From Nocardia sp. NBC_01730 (lineage in GTDB: Bacteria; Actinomycetota; Actinomycetes; Mycobacteriales; Mycobacteriaceae), in NCBI RefSeq assembly GCF_035920445.1, contig NZ_CP109162.1, forward strand, positions 4,960,001 through 5,024,000: a DNA stretch of 64,000 nt. The letters run 5' to 3'. Shown here in pieces: positions 31,395 through 40,768 of this stretch (positions are counted from its first letter, which is position 1; every line of letters begins with the position of its first letter). The notes under the pieces are model-generated. The model was not told the origin of the DNA. It did not search any database and saw only the letters and a list, made by a program, of their open reading frames with translations. Made by a program: the position numbers and the translations under genes.

Positions 31395-33263
31395 TCAGTG
31401 CGTAGGCAAGCCGCGACCGGCGCGGGGCAAATCGAGGTCGAGCGCGATCTTGCCGACGGACAGATGGGCTTCGACCTGCTCGGCGGGCATCGGCCGCGCG
31501 ATCAGGAAACCCTGCGCCCGATAGCATCCGAGGCCGACCAGGGTCCTGGCGGCGACCGCGGTCTCCACGCCTTCGCCGACCACGCCGAGGCCGAACGAAC
31601 CGGCAAGGCCGATAATGGATTTCACGATGGCCAGATCGTCCGTGCTCGCGCCGAGGCGCTGCACGAAGCCCCGATCGATCTTCACCGCGTCTACGGGCAG
31701 TGCTTTGAGGTGCGACAGCGAGCTGTATCCGGTGCCGAAGTCGTCGATGGCGATCTGCACACCCATTCGCTTCAGTCCGCGCAGCGTGACCTGGGTTCTG
31801 GCCAGATCCTGCACCACAACGTGCTCGGTGATCTCGAGACACACCGAACTTCCGTCGATGCCGAACAGCCGCAGGATGTCTTCGATCCGCTCGACGAAAT
31901 CGAGGCTGACCAGCTGCACCGGTGACACGTTGATCCGCATCACGACATTGGCCGCCAAGCCGCGGCGCCGCCATTCGGCGAACTGCGCACACGCCGACCG
32001 GATCACCCAGCGCCCCAGCTCACCTGCCAGATTGGTGGCCTCGGCGACAGTGACGAACGCGCCGGGCGGCAACAGTCCCCTGGTCGGATGCAACCAGCGA
32101 ACCAGCGCCTCCAACGCGACGATGCGGCCGGTGCGCAGGTCTACCTCGGGTTGGTAGTGCAGCAGCAGCGAGCCGTCCGAGACCGCGCCGCGCAGGTTGA
32201 GTTCGACGTCGTCTTGTAGTTCGAACTGCGCACGCATGGTGTCGGTGAACACCGCGACGCCGTTGCCGCCGCCGGACTTCGCCGAGAGCAGCGCGTGGTC
32301 GGCGCGGCGGAGCACGTCGGCAACGGTGGTCTCGCCCGGATTTCCGAGCGCAACACCGACGCTGGCAGCGCGACTGACGGACTCGCCGCCGACGGTGACG
32401 CGCCGGGCGATCAACTGCTGGATGCGGTTCGCCTCGTACTCGGCGGCCACCGCGTCCATGGGTTTGGCGGGAACGATGACGAATTCGTCGCCACCCAGTC
32501 GGGCGATCATGTCGTTCGGGTCCAGGTTCTCCCGCAGCCGCGTCGACAACGTGCGGATGAAGTTGTCCCCCGCGGTGTGACCGAGGAAATCGTTGAGTGC
32601 CTTCAGACGATCGAGGTCGAGAAAGAAGGCCGCCACTGGGCCGGGGCTACCGGTACGTAATCTTTCTTCCATATGCTCGAGCAGCGCGCGCCGATTGGCC
32701 AGCCCGGTCAGGTCGTCGTGCAGCGCGATATATCGGAGCCGTTCCTCGGCGACCACCCGCGCCTGCAACTGAGCAAAAAGCGCCGCGATCGCCTTGAGGA
32801 CATTGAGTTCGCGAGTGCTCCACTCCCGATCACCCTCCTTCACGAATCCGAGAGCACCGGTCGACTCACCTCTGGACAGCAGCGGCACGGCGGCCGAGGT
32901 CACCGCCGCAATGCCGGACGCCCGCCGGACCGTCTCCTGGTAATCGGCGAACTCCGGGGTCGGACGTGCGACCATCGGCTCGGTCGCGTTCTCCAGCGCG
33001 CGGAATACCGGGTCGGCAGTGTCGAAATAGATCACGCCCAGCGGGTCCGGATCGGGCACGTTCTGCCGGTGCGGCCACTCCGCGATGAGAACGGTTGCTC
33101 GACGTTCGCGGTCAGTGTGTCGCACATAGCTGAAATCCACGTCGAAGTATTCGACCAATTGAGCGAGCACACGTTCGGTCGCAGCCACCATCGTCGTGGC
33201 GTCCACACCCATCAGCTCCGAGGCGACCTGGGTCACCAACGAGTCGAGTGTCCGCCGTGGCAC
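31395..33263 (-). CDS. GAF-GGDEF-EAL cyclic-di-GMP enzyme
   Basis: 622 aa. A GAF sensor domain (about 15-165) is followed by GGDEF with an intact signature (IARLGGDEFVIV, about 270) and EAL with intact EALVRWLHP (about 370), HYQPEVDLRTG, MRINVSP and DDFGTGYSSLSHL. Both diguanylate cyclase and phosphodiesterase sites look complete. The architecture equals M. tuberculosis Rv1354c. The GTG at 33263 has GGAGAC upstream; ATG at 33299 is an alternative that would overlap the upstream gene. It is third in a run with the Rv1355c-like and GNAT-like genes. Confidence 0.92.
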   Translation of the reverse strand: MPRRTLDSLVTQVASELMGVDATTMVAATERVLAQLVEYFDVDFSYVRHTDRERRATVLIAEWPHRQNVPDPDPLGVIYFDTADPVFRALENATEPMVARPTPEFADYQETVRRASGIAAVTSAAVPLLSRGESTGALGFVKEGDREWSTRELNVLKAIAALFAQLQARVVAEERLRYIALHDDLTGLANRRALLEHMEERLRTGSPGPVAAFFLDLDRLKALNDFLGHTAGDNFIRTLSTRLRENLDPNDMIARLGGDEFVIVPAKPMDAVAAEYEANRIQQLIARRVTVGGESVSRAASVGVALGNPGETTVADVLRRADHALLSAKSGGGNGVAVFTDTMRAQFELQDDVELNLRGAVSDGSLLLHYQPEVDLRTGRIVALEALVRWLHPTRGLLPPGAFVTVAEATNLAGELGRWVIRSACAQFAEWRRRGLAANVVMRINVSPVQLVSLDFVERIEDILRLFGIDGSSVCLEITEHVVVQDLARTQVTLRGLKRMGVQIAIDDFGTGYSSLSHLKALPVDAVKIDRGFVQRLGASTDDLAIVKSIIGLAGSFGLGVVGEGVETAVAARTLVGLGCYRAQGFLIARPMPAEQVEAHLSVGKIALDLDLPRAGRGLPTH

Positions 33264-33279
33264 ATTGTCTCCGATCGCG

Positions 33280-35394
33280 CTAGCTACTGGTGTCCACACC
33301 GAGCACCGGACGCCGCCTGCTGCGAACCGTGGCGGCGGAGGCGTAGCTCAGGCGAAGCACCAACGCCATGATCTCATGCTCAGGCACTTCCAGCAGGTTC
33401 AGGAAACGACCCTGAAGTGACGCTAGTGTATCCACGAAGTCGGGGGAAATCGCGGTAAGTTCGCCAGGGCGTCGGGCATAGAGGTATACGGGCGAAATCG
33501 GTTGCACGCACAATCCGAGCCGCTCGGCCTGCACCCAAACCGAGGCAGCCGCGGCACCTGCCTCGGCATACTCGGTCAACCGCGGGTTCGTTCCATCGAA
33601 TGTCACTGCCACAATGGCGGAGCTGGACAGCACGCGGTCGCAGGTGTATTTCCCGAGAGCCGCACCTCCCGACCAGGATCGCAACTGCGCCATGACATCG
33701 GCGCGCGTGATGATCTCGAATGCCGCCCACTCGTCATCGGTGAGTTCGAGGCTGCGCGCGTCGATCCCGGTTTCCGGGTCGTCGTCGGGCCAACGGACTT
33801 CGGCGAGCATTTCCTCGTATAACCGCGGCGTGAGATAGCGGATTCGATCAGATTCTCCCAGCAAACGTGCAGCTTGTTCAATTCCCGGTCGATCGACCAC
33901 GGCGCGAAGATGCGCACCAGCCGATTCGGCGGCCGCGACAAGCGAATCGAGCACGCCGTCGGCCAGTCGGGCACCGGTACCGACCCTGCGGTTGGTCGCG
34001 CGGCGCAACACCGCGGGATAGTCGGCGGCGAGCGCCGGATTCCGGTCACTGCCCAGCCGAAGATTCGCGACGAGCTCACCGGACCCCGGCGCCCCCTCGA
34101 CGAACTCGTGCGGGCCGAGAATGCCGTGCGCGGCGGCCGCGACACGCGCGTTGTACACAGCAGCGCCGAGCGCGACGGCGCTGCCGCGATAGCCGATATC
34201 CATCGCCGACGTGTATTCAGGCGCCAGCTCGATGCGAATGTCACCTGACCCGGCCCGCAGTGACCAGGGCTGCATGTTTCCCCCGGACGGGGCGCGCTGC
34301 GCACACGCGAGCACGCTGTCGATCGGGCCATCGGCGGATTCGTCCGCGGCCTCCGTCCAGACCTGTTCGCCGGTCGGCGACGGGTCGGCCAACTCGTCCA
34401 GATGCCGTTCCAGATCCACGCGGACGCGACCGGAGTTCAGCGTCATCCCGAGTCCGATACGGCGGACCGCGGCGGCGACACTCGCGGCGCCCATAGTGAC
34501 GTCGCCGGCCAGCTGCGGCCAGCTGGTCACCGTCTCACCGACTTCGACCAGGCTCGCGCCGAGCCGCGGCGACAGCCCTGCGGCACCGAGCAGCTTCACC
34601 ACGAACGGCGCCTTTTCCCTGGCAGTCAGCCCGCGCAGGTCGGCCGCGTGGATATCGCCGAGCAAACCGTGGAACGCGGGGCGCTGTGGCTCGATATCGA
34701 AACGCTCGACATCCAGCAAACCTCGGTCACTGGTCTCCATCAGTAGCGGAATTCCGTGTCTCGCTGCCGCCTCGCGTATCACGAGCTTCATATCGAGGGA
34801 ATCACATTCCTCGACGACGATCGAGAGGCCGTCCACGAACTCGTCCACCGAATTATCGTCGATGCCAGCGCCGAAGATCTCCACCGGCAGATAGGGATCC
34901 AGTTCGGCAATCCGTCGTGCCGTAACGACAGCTTTATTGACGCCGATGTCGAACAGCGTTCCCGGAACTCGGTTGAGATTGGACAACTCGATATCGTCCA
35001 GGTCGGCCAATCGCAGACTTCCGCAGACACCTTCGAGTGCGAGGAGGTGCGCTATGGCATGTCCGGCACTTTGTCCGATAATTCCGATCGCGAGATCTGC
35101 CAGGCGCTCCTGCTCGGATCTGGTCAGCTTGTTCCGGTTTCGGTCCAGCCGAATCATTCGGAAAGTTAGCGGGCCCGGCAATGCGATCACCGCGGCGCGC
35201 CACGGATAGTAGATCCACCGGTCCGCCTCGGGGCCCTCCAAAACATTCGGCGCGGCAACCATTTTGCCGATTTCAGCACGCAGCAACCCTCGAAGGTCGG
35301 TGAATTCGAGGTGCGGATACGCGCGCAGCGCGGCAAGTGTCCGAGCGTCTTCCGGATCGTTCCGGTCGAGAATAAGTGGCCGATGTTGCGCCAT
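33280..35394 (-). CDS. Rv1355c-like fusion of ThiF/E1 adenylation and nitroreductase domains
   Basis: 704 aa. The N-terminal half is a ThiF/MoeB-type nucleotide-binding domain: IGIIGQSAGHAIAHLLALEG, then LRLADLDDIELSNLNRVPGT with the acidic residues that bind ATP-Mg. The C-terminal half is an FMN nitroreductase-like domain beginning LACAQRAPSGGNMQPWSLRA and carrying RRATNRRVGTGARL. M. tuberculosis Rv1355c (annotated moeY) has the same build. Either ATG 35394, with CGGAG five bases upstream, or ATG 35415, overlapping the previous stop, may be the start. No molybdopterin genes are adjacent, so the old annotation is doubtful. Confidence 0.85.
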   Translation of the reverse strand: MAQHRPLILDRNDPEDARTLAALRAYPHLEFTDLRGLLRAEIGKMVAAPNVLEGPEADRWIYYPWRAAVIALPGPLTFRMIRLDRNRNKLTRSEQERLADLAIGIIGQSAGHAIAHLLALEGVCGSLRLADLDDIELSNLNRVPGTLFDIGVNKAVVTARRIAELDPYLPVEIFGAGIDDNSVDEFVDGLSIVVEECDSLDMKLVIREAAARHGIPLLMETSDRGLLDVERFDIEPQRPAFHGLLGDIHAADLRGLTAREKAPFVVKLLGAAGLSPRLGASLVEVGETVTSWPQLAGDVTMGAASVAAAVRRIGLGMTLNSGRVRVDLERHLDELADPSPTGEQVWTEAADESADGPIDSVLACAQRAPSGGNMQPWSLRAGSGDIRIELAPEYTSAMDIGYRGSAVALGAAVYNARVAAAAHGILGPHEFVEGAPGSGELVANLRLGSDRNPALAADYPAVLRRATNRRVGTGARLADGVLDSLVAAAESAGAHLRAVVDRPGIEQAARLLGESDRIRYLTPRLYEEMLAEVRWPDDDPETGIDARSLELTDDEWAAFEIITRADVMAQLRSWSGGAALGKYTCDRVLSSSAIVAVTFDGTNPRLTEYAEAGAAAASVWVQAERLGLCVQPISPVYLYARRPGELTAISPDFVDTLASLQGRFLNLLEVPEHEIMALVLRLSYASAATVRSRRRPVLGVDTSS

Positions 35395-35404
35395 CCGGCT
35401 CCGG

Positions 35405-36178
35405 TCATCGCCCATGTCGGTGCCGAGCCTCGCTTCCCCTTCCGACCTCTCGCCACACCTCTGTCGGACAGGCAGCCAGTAGGCCGAGCGCATCCTGCTC
35501 GAGCTCGGTCAACGACCGCTGCGACTCCTGGGCAAACGCCTGATACGTCCGGGTGTCCCACCAGAGCGGGACGGTCTGGTAGCGCTCGTCCGGATACGGC
35601 ACCGCGGAGATTCGCTCGGCAGGTACCGCTCCGCATGCCCGATGTCTCGCCACGGTGAAGGAGGCCACCGTGGCGAAACCGTAACGCGCCCCGAGCAAGC
35701 GCGCGCCGTGCAGCACCGTGCGCGAGATGGCAGCGCTCAACTCGGAGCGGTGCGCCGCATCGCGAGCGACCCATGCGCCCTTGGCCTCGACCACGCCCTC
35801 CGACATCCGATCGGCAATCATCGTGCGCAGATCGTCCTCGCCGGCATGGCCTCGCCACTCGACCAACGCGTGCGCCTGCCCGGCATCCGCGTAGGGCCCT
35901 TGCAGCCGCACGCCGGCGACCACCTCCCCTGCGGAGTCGACTGCGACGAAGAACAGCGAAGTCGACCGACCATCGGCGACCGCGTCGATTTCGAGTGCGT
36001 GTTCCACTCCGAAACGCCGGTAAACCTCCAGCGCTCCGTCCAGATATCCGTTCCACAGCACCGGCCGGACATCCGGTTGGGAGACAAAGAACGCGCACTC
36101 GGATTGCCTATCGTAATACCGCAAGACTCCCCGCCCAAGGGAGTCCTGCGGCACGACTGCAATCACTTCCACAGCCAT
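35405..36178 (-). CDS. GNAT/N-acyl-amino-acid-synthase-like protein
   Basis: 257 aa. The layout ECAFFVSQPDVRPVLWNGYL, FFVAVDSAGEVVAGVRLQGP, RTMIADRMSEGVVEAKGAWV and a helical C-terminal part recalls the acyltransferase fold shared by GNAT and FeeM/LuxI-type N-acyl synthases. The assignment rests on pattern only. The stop overlaps the possible first ATG of the Rv1355c-like gene (ATGGGCGATGA), so the two are probably coupled and act together. Confidence 0.55.
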   Translation of the reverse strand: MAVEVIAVVPQDSLGRGVLRYYDRQSECAFFVSQPDVRPVLWNGYLDGALEVYRRFGVEHALEIDAVADGRSTSLFFVAVDSAGEVVAGVRLQGPYADAGQAHALVEWRGHAGEDDLRTMIADRMSEGVVEAKGAWVARDAAHRSELSAAISRTVLHGARLLGARYGFATVASFTVARHRACGAVPAERISAVPYPDERYQTVPLWWDTRTYQAFAQESQRSLTELEQDALGLLAACPTEVWREVGRGSEARHRHGR

Positions 36179-36428
36179 GTTGTTCCCTACTCCATCGCCG
36201 CGCCGCATTGCGCGATAATCCAGCCTCATGCAGCACCCCACGGCCCATGAGCCGAGATGACGTTGCCCAGGGCAGTATCCGTCATCCGACAGGAATTGAC
36301 CAGCCGTCCGGCTAATCTTCCGGAAACTCTCGGCGTGCGGGGATCTTTTGGCAGGTCAGAACGGCCGAGGTCGAGACCGATAGGAACATGAAGACCAGTC
36401 GGTACTTGAGCAGCTACCGACTGGCAAT

Positions 36429-36863
36429 CTAGACGAGGATGGAGATGAACAGCTCGACCGACTCCGGTCCCCGCCAGATCTCGATCTCTTCACGGTAGGC
36501 ACGGGTAATTTCGGCCGACGCCGTCGCGTCGTCGACCTGCGCCCACACGTCCTCCACCGGATCGTGATAGTCACCGTTCGGCGCAAAACGGGCGTAGACG
36601 CCTTTCGGCACACGCACCAGGACGTCACCCACCGGAACGGCCTCCGCCGCCGGGTATTCGAAGCAGACCACCGCGTTGTAGTTCCCGGCCGGATCGGGCA
36701 CGTACACCGTGTACATCGCGTGATCCGCGCCCACCCGGTCGCGCAGCCGGTCCTTGAGAAACTCGATCAGGTCGCTGTTGCTGACCTTGAAACTCGGACG
36801 CACCCGCGGAACGATCAGCCCGCCGTAGATCGCCTCGGCACGCACCACGATCGCATAGGTCAT
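36429..36863 (-). CDS. GyrI-like effector-binding domain protein (1)
   Basis: 144 aa. The strand-helix-strand pattern of the SHS2/GyrI-like small-molecule-binding fold is visible: YNAVVCFEYPAAEAVPVGDV, then VRVPKGVYARFAPNG and VEDVWAQVDDA. It is homologous to its neighbour and starts inside that gene's stop (ATGA overlap), so the two form one operon. Such domains bind drugs or DNA-gyrase-like partners; the ligand is unknown. Confidence 0.65.
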   Translation of the reverse strand: MTYAIVVRAEAIYGGLIVPRVRPSFKVSNSDLIEFLKDRLRDRVGADHAMYTVYVPDPAGNYNAVVCFEYPAAEAVPVGDVLVRVPKGVYARFAPNGDYHDPVEDVWAQVDDATASAEITRAYREEIEIWRGPESVELFISILV

Positions 36864-37303
36864 CGCGCCTCGACCGCCAGGTAGAGATCGATCTTGTACG
36901 CGTGCGGATAGCACTCGAAATCGCCGGTATACGTCCGTTTGATCTGTTTGTGCTCCTCGGCGTAGGCAATCTGCGTCCACAGGTCGGTCATCACCTGCGG
37001 AAAGTTACCGACCGAGGAGAACCGAGCGTAGCGGCCACGCGGCATCCGGGCGACAAGGTGACCGCGGGTGACCTTGTCGAACGACGCGCACTGGTAGCCG
37101 ACGATCTGCGTGTTGTACGTGCCGAGCTCGCCGGAGTAGTCGGTGTAAGCGCTGGCCAACGGCCCGCCGAGCTCCTGGTGCAAAACGGCCGCCCACGCAG
37201 CCTCCAGATCACGGTCACGCAGTTCTCCGAGCGCGCGCTTCGGGCTGCGTACCGGCAGCCCGGCAACCCACGTCTCGTCCCGCTCGACGACTTCAAACTG
37301 CAT
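36860..37303 (-). CDS. GyrI-like effector-binding domain protein (2)
   Basis: 147 aa standalone domain. FEVVERDETWVAGLPVRSPK is the typical first strand. GTYNTQIVGYQC, HLVARMPRGRYARFSSVGN and FPQVMTDLWTQI match the AraC effector-binding/GyrI pattern, and ECYPHAYKIDLYLAVE forms the end strand. No DNA-binding domain. First gene of the pair. Confidence 0.78.
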   Translation of the reverse strand: MQFEVVERDETWVAGLPVRSPKRALGELRDRDLEAAWAAVLHQELGGPLASAYTDYSGELGTYNTQIVGYQCASFDKVTRGHLVARMPRGRYARFSSVGNFPQVMTDLWTQIAYAEEHKQIKRTYTGDFECYPHAYKIDLYLAVEAR

Positions 37304-37661
37304 GGAAGGACTCTTTCGAGGTGAATCCGGGGGCGAGAACCCGCATCCGGTCGGTTAGGAAGGCCATGCTACCAACACGGACCGAGTGGTACCGATCACA
37401 TGTCCGGCTCGTCACCCGCCGCCACCACCCCCGCTGAACTGGACAGATGACCGGTGGATGCGATCCGGCCCGAGCGGAAAAGGCCGATCGAGCCGCACTC
37501 GGTGATGCATAGTGAGCATGATGGTCCGACTCGCCGATCATGTGGCAGCACAGCTGCCACCGAACGGAGTCTTATGCACGACATCCTGAGCTGCACCACC
37601 CTGATCACCGGAGTGCGACCGCACACGGCGTACAACCACCCTGCCCGCACCCCGAGCTGAC
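37304..37661. other. Divergent intergenic region
   Basis: 358 bp between the GyrI-like operon and the uracil-DNA glycosylase gene. No convincing gene or structured element was recognised; promoters of both units are expected here. Confidence 0.45.
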
Positions 37662-38399
37662 ATGTGCCGCACCATCGCCGAACTCGACACCGCGGTTGCG
37701 GACTGCTTCGCCTGCCCGCGTCTGGTCGCATGGCGCGAGTTCGCCGCCCGCGAGAAGCGCGCCGCCTTCCGTGACCAGACTTATTGGGGTCGTGCGGTTC
37801 CCGGATTCGGCCCGGCAGACGCGCGGATGCTGATCGTCGGGCTGGCGCCCGCCGCGCACGGCGGCAACCGGACCGGGCGCATGTTCACCGGAGACCGCAG
37901 CGGAGACGTGCTCTTCGCCGCGCTGTACGCCGCGGGTCTGGCCAACCAGCCGACCGCAACCAGCATCGACGACGGGCTGCGGCTGTCCGGCGTGCGGGTC
38001 ACCGCCCCGGTGCACTGCGCCCCACCGGGCAACAAGCCGAACCCCGACGAGCGGGACCGCTGCCGTCACTGGTTGGACACCGAACTGTCGTTGCTGACGC
38101 CGACATTGCGCTCGGTGGTGGTGCTCGGGGCGTTCGGCTGGCAGGCACTGCTTCCGGTGCTGGCCGACGCGGGCTGGGTCGTGCCGCGACCGCGACCGAA
38201 GTTCGGCCACGGAGCGCATGTGGCATTGGCCCCGGTCGACGTCGACCGGGCGCCGCTGCACCTGTTCGGCTGCTATCACGTGAGCCAGCAAAACACCTTC
38301 ACCGGGCGGCTCACACCGGCCATGCTCGAGGCAGTGCTCAGCGATGCGGCAGCGGCCGCGGGAATCGGCGGACATTCCGCGCCCGCACCTCGCCGGTGA
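37662..38399 (+). CDS. Uracil-DNA glycosylase, family 5 (UdgB-type)
   Basis: 245 aa. The 4Fe-4S cysteines begin with CFACPRLVAWR. Motif A is LIVGLAPAAHGGNRTGRMFT, with the Ala-Pro-Ala-Ala context that distinguishes family 5 (no catalytic Asp or Asn). VTAPVHCAPPGNKPNPDERD supplies another Fe-S cysteine and LFGCYHVSQQNTFTGRLT is motif B. It removes uracil, hypoxanthine and ethenocytosine in GC-rich genomes. Confidence 0.92.
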   Translation: MCRTIAELDTAVADCFACPRLVAWREFAAREKRAAFRDQTYWGRAVPGFGPADARMLIVGLAPAAHGGNRTGRMFTGDRSGDVLFAALYAAGLANQPTATSIDDGLRLSGVRVTAPVHCAPPGNKPNPDERDRCRHWLDTELSLLTPTLRSVVVLGAFGWQALLPVLADAGWVVPRPRPKFGHGAHVALAPVDVDRAPLHLFGCYHVSQQNTFTGRLTPAMLEAVLSDAAAAAGIGGHSAPAPRR

Positions 38400-38430
38400 A
38401 TCGTTTCAAGACCGATGCCACTCCTTCGGC

Positions 38431-38664
38431 CTAGACATGGTCGACCAAGGCCGGGTGTCCCGCCTCATGAGCGCAGTGCGCGCAGCAGAAATAGTCTCCA
38501 CTCGCCTCGACGCCGTGCCCGACGATCCGGCAGGAACAGTGTGTGCACACCGGCGCGAGCGCGGTGATCGCGCATTCGAAGCTGTCGAAGATGGCTGATT
38601 GGCCGTTACGGGTGATCGTGAACGTCTTGTCGTACTCGTTTCCGCAGGTGTCGCAGGTAGCCAT
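38431..38664 (-). CDS. Small Cys-rich metal-binding protein
   Basis: 77 aa with nine cysteines arranged CDTCGNEY, FECAI, CTHCSCRIVGHGVE and FCCAHCAHEAGH. This zinc-ribbon/treble-clef type small protein is common in actinobacteria, with SIFDSFECAI-like segments. Role unknown. It is convergent with the glycosylase gene, 31 bp away. Confidence 0.82.
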   Translation of the reverse strand: MATCDTCGNEYDKTFTITRNGQSAIFDSFECAITALAPVCTHCSCRIVGHGVEASGDYFCCAHCAHEAGHPALVDHV

Positions 38665-38871
38665 GGGGCATCACCTCTCCTCTCGAATCGATTCACAGCC
38701 GGTCCCGCTTCGCGGTACCCACAGGCGCCGGTGCGAAACGGACGCGGAAGACGAATGCGGGTGCTGGTTCCGATGCCGCGATGGGACCGGCAGGCCACAC
38801 ACCCGCGGTCCGACCGCCGGTCACACACTTCGCCGCCCGGCACGTTCGCTCATGTTCGACATGGAGGTGCG

Positions 38872-39048
38872 ATGGGGACTTCGGTTGCCGTGTTCCGGCG
38901 ACACGTGGTGCGTCGAACCACGGTCTTGACCGGGATCGCGCCTGTCGTGGTGATCGTGTCGGCAACGGCAGTGGTCGTCGCGCTGCGGCACGGCCCCACC
39001 GAAGGGTCCGCGTGCCTGGATGGCGATGCCGGATCGGCGGCGCGGTAG
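38872..39048 (+). CDS. Small single-pass membrane protein (58 aa)
   Basis: ATG at 38872 with GGAGG four bases upstream. A basic N-terminus (RRHVVRRTT) precedes one hydrophobic helix (GIAPVVVIVSATAVVVAL), then a short tail. No homologue recognised. The good ribosome-binding site and helix support it; its length does not. Confidence 0.45.
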   Translation: MGTSVAVFRRHVVRRTTVLTGIAPVVVIVSATAVVVALRHGPTEGSACLDGDAGSAAR

Positions 39049-39104
39049 GCGCCGTCGAGTTCCGACCGAGCCTACGCCCCTCGCGCACCGCGGCAGCGTC
39101 GTTC

Positions 39105-39293
39105 TCAGCCCAGCCGCAGCGCCTGAACCGGGCAACTGTCGACGGCGAGTTCGATCAGCGCGCGACCCGACGCGGAAACCGGATCGGCAAGCGGAACGAC
39201 GATCCCGTCGTCGCCGACGCGAAATACATCGGGCGCCAAGGCTTCACACATGCCGTGCCCCTCGCAGACCGCGCGGTCGGCGAAGATCTTCAT
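39105..39293 (-). CDS. Ferredoxin, 3Fe-4S type (P450 partner)
   Basis: 62 aa. CEGHGMCEALAPDVF supplies two cysteines and the C-terminal VDSCPVQALRL the third. With His at the place of the second cysteine (C-x2-H-x2-C), a 3Fe-4S cluster is expected, as in P450-linked actinobacterial ferredoxins. The start overlaps the P450 stop by ATGA, so it is translated together with that P450 and probably passes electrons to it. Confidence 0.93.
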   Translation of the reverse strand: MKIFADRAVCEGHGMCEALAPDVFRVGDDGIVVPLADPVSASGRALIELAVDSCPVQALRLG

Positions 39294-40768
39294 CGGGCGA
39301 TCCGTTCCAGATGAATCGGCAGTCCGTCAGCGGGCGTAGGGCCGGTTCCCGCGACCAAGGGCACCCGGTAGCCGTCGGAAATGCTCCAGCGATAGCTCAA
39401 CAGCATCTGGTGCACGAGAGCTTTCACGGTCATCGCGCCGAAGTAGAGGCCGATGCACTTGTGCGCGCCACCACCGAAGGGAGCCCATGCGAAGCGGTGG
39501 GATTTGTCCTCACGGCGGTGGTCGGCGAAACGGTCCGGGTCGAAGACATCCGCATCGTGCCAGTACTCGTCGGTGCGCATGATGGCGTACGTGCCGCTGA
39601 GGACGAGCGTTCCTTTCGGCAGGTAATAGCCGAGAATATCGGTATCCCTGAGGGTTTCACGCACCTGCTGGGCCACCGGCGAATAGATCCGCAGTGCCTC
39701 CTTGAACGCGAGGTCCAGCGAGGGCAGGCGATCGAGATCGTCGTAGTCGAGCGAAGGCTTCCCCAGCGCGACGGATTCGGCCCGCAGCCGATCCTGCCAT
39801 TCGGGGTGCCTGGCGAGTTCGTAGACCAGCATGGACGCGGCGATGGTGCTGGTGTCGTGCGCGGCCATCATCACGAAGATCATGTGCTCGACCACCTCGG
39901 CGTCGGTGAAGGTATGCCCCTCCTCCGTGGTCGCACGGCACAGCACGCTGAACAGATCGTTGCCGTTGCCCGCGCGTTTGTTCGGTAGCTCGCGGCGTAG
40001 ATATCTCTCGAGCGTCCGCCGCCCGCGCAACCCGCGGGCCCACACCCCACCCGGCATGTTCGTCCGGATCAGCGCCGCTCCACCGCGCACCGCGTCCTCG
40101 AAGGCACGCTCCAACCGAGCCGCCTCCCTGCCGAGTTCCGCGCCCGCGAACACCTCCGTGGCCTGCTGGAGCAGCAGTTTCTTGATCGCGCTGTACACGC
40201 GGAAGTCGCTACCGGGCCGCCAGCCCGCGATCCCGCTGGTGATCCGCGGGGTGGTCAGATCCAGGTAGCCGATCAACCGTGGCCTGGTGAAAGCCTGCTG
40301 CATGATACGCCGATGGAACAGGTGCTCGTCGAAATCGCGGAGCAGGAGCCCACCGCGGAAGAACGGGCCGATCAGGAATTCCCAACCGCGCTGCGCCGAC
40401 AATGCCTTGTTCCGGTCCATCATGACCGCCTCCAGCCCCTCCGGACTGCCGATGCCGACCACGCGGCGACCGAGCAGCCCGAACCACTGGATCGGCCCCC
40501 ACTGATCGAATCTCTTGCGCGAGAACTGAATCGGATCGGCCAACGCATGCAGGGTGTACCCGATTCCGGGAAGACCGAAGTCTCCCGACACCGGTTTCAG
40601 TCCGCTACCCGACGGCGGCTCGGCCAGCGGCCGCGCCGAGACGGGGTAGCGCTCGGCCAGCCGGGCGCCCGCCCGCTGCGCGCGCCAGGCCAACCTGGCC
40701 CGCGCCTGGCGGATAGTGCCGGCAACCTCGTTGATCGTCTGGGGCACAAGAAGATTCATGGCCGTCAT
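39290..40768 (-). CDS. Cytochrome P450
   Basis: 492 aa. The I-helix is MAAHDTSTIAASMLVYELAR with the acid-Thr pair. The K-helix ExxR is in FKEALRIYSPVAQQVRETLR. The heme loop FAWAPFGGGAHKCIGLYFGA has the cysteine ligand. A longer N-terminus and Pro-rich PPSGSGLKPVSG region distinguish it from short bacterial class I P450s and recall mycobacterial CYP136/CYP51-like groups. The ferredoxin gene follows with overlap. Substrate unknown. Confidence 0.92.
   Translation of the reverse strand: MTAMNLLVPQTINEVAGTIRQARARLAWRAQRAGARLAERYPVSARPLAEPPSGSGLKPVSGDFGLPGIGYTLHALADPIQFSRKRFDQWGPIQWFGLLGRRVVGIGSPEGLEAVMMDRNKALSAQRGWEFLIGPFFRGGLLLRDFDEHLFHRRIMQQAFTRPRLIGYLDLTTPRITSGIAGWRPGSDFRVYSAIKKLLLQQATEVFAGAELGREAARLERAFEDAVRGGAALIRTNMPGGVWARGLRGRRTLERYLRRELPNKRAGNGNDLFSVLCRATTEEGHTFTDAEVVEHMIFVMMAAHDTSTIAASMLVYELARHPEWQDRLRAESVALGKPSLDYDDLDRLPSLDLAFKEALRIYSPVAQQVRETLRDTDILGYYLPKGTLVLSGTYAIMRTDEYWHDADVFDPDRFADHRREDKSHRFAWAPFGGGAHKCIGLYFGAMTVKALVHQMLLSYRWSISDGYRVPLVAGTGPTPADGLPIHLERIAR

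Noticed and set aside
33280..35394. Assignment as a molybdopterin biosynthesis gene (moeY)
   Set aside because: The ThiF-nitroreductase architecture alone does not show molybdopterin chemistry and no moa/moe genes are adjacent.
37454..37660. 68-codon plus-strand frame before the uracil-DNA glycosylase
   Set aside because: No ribosome-binding site and no protein-like motifs.
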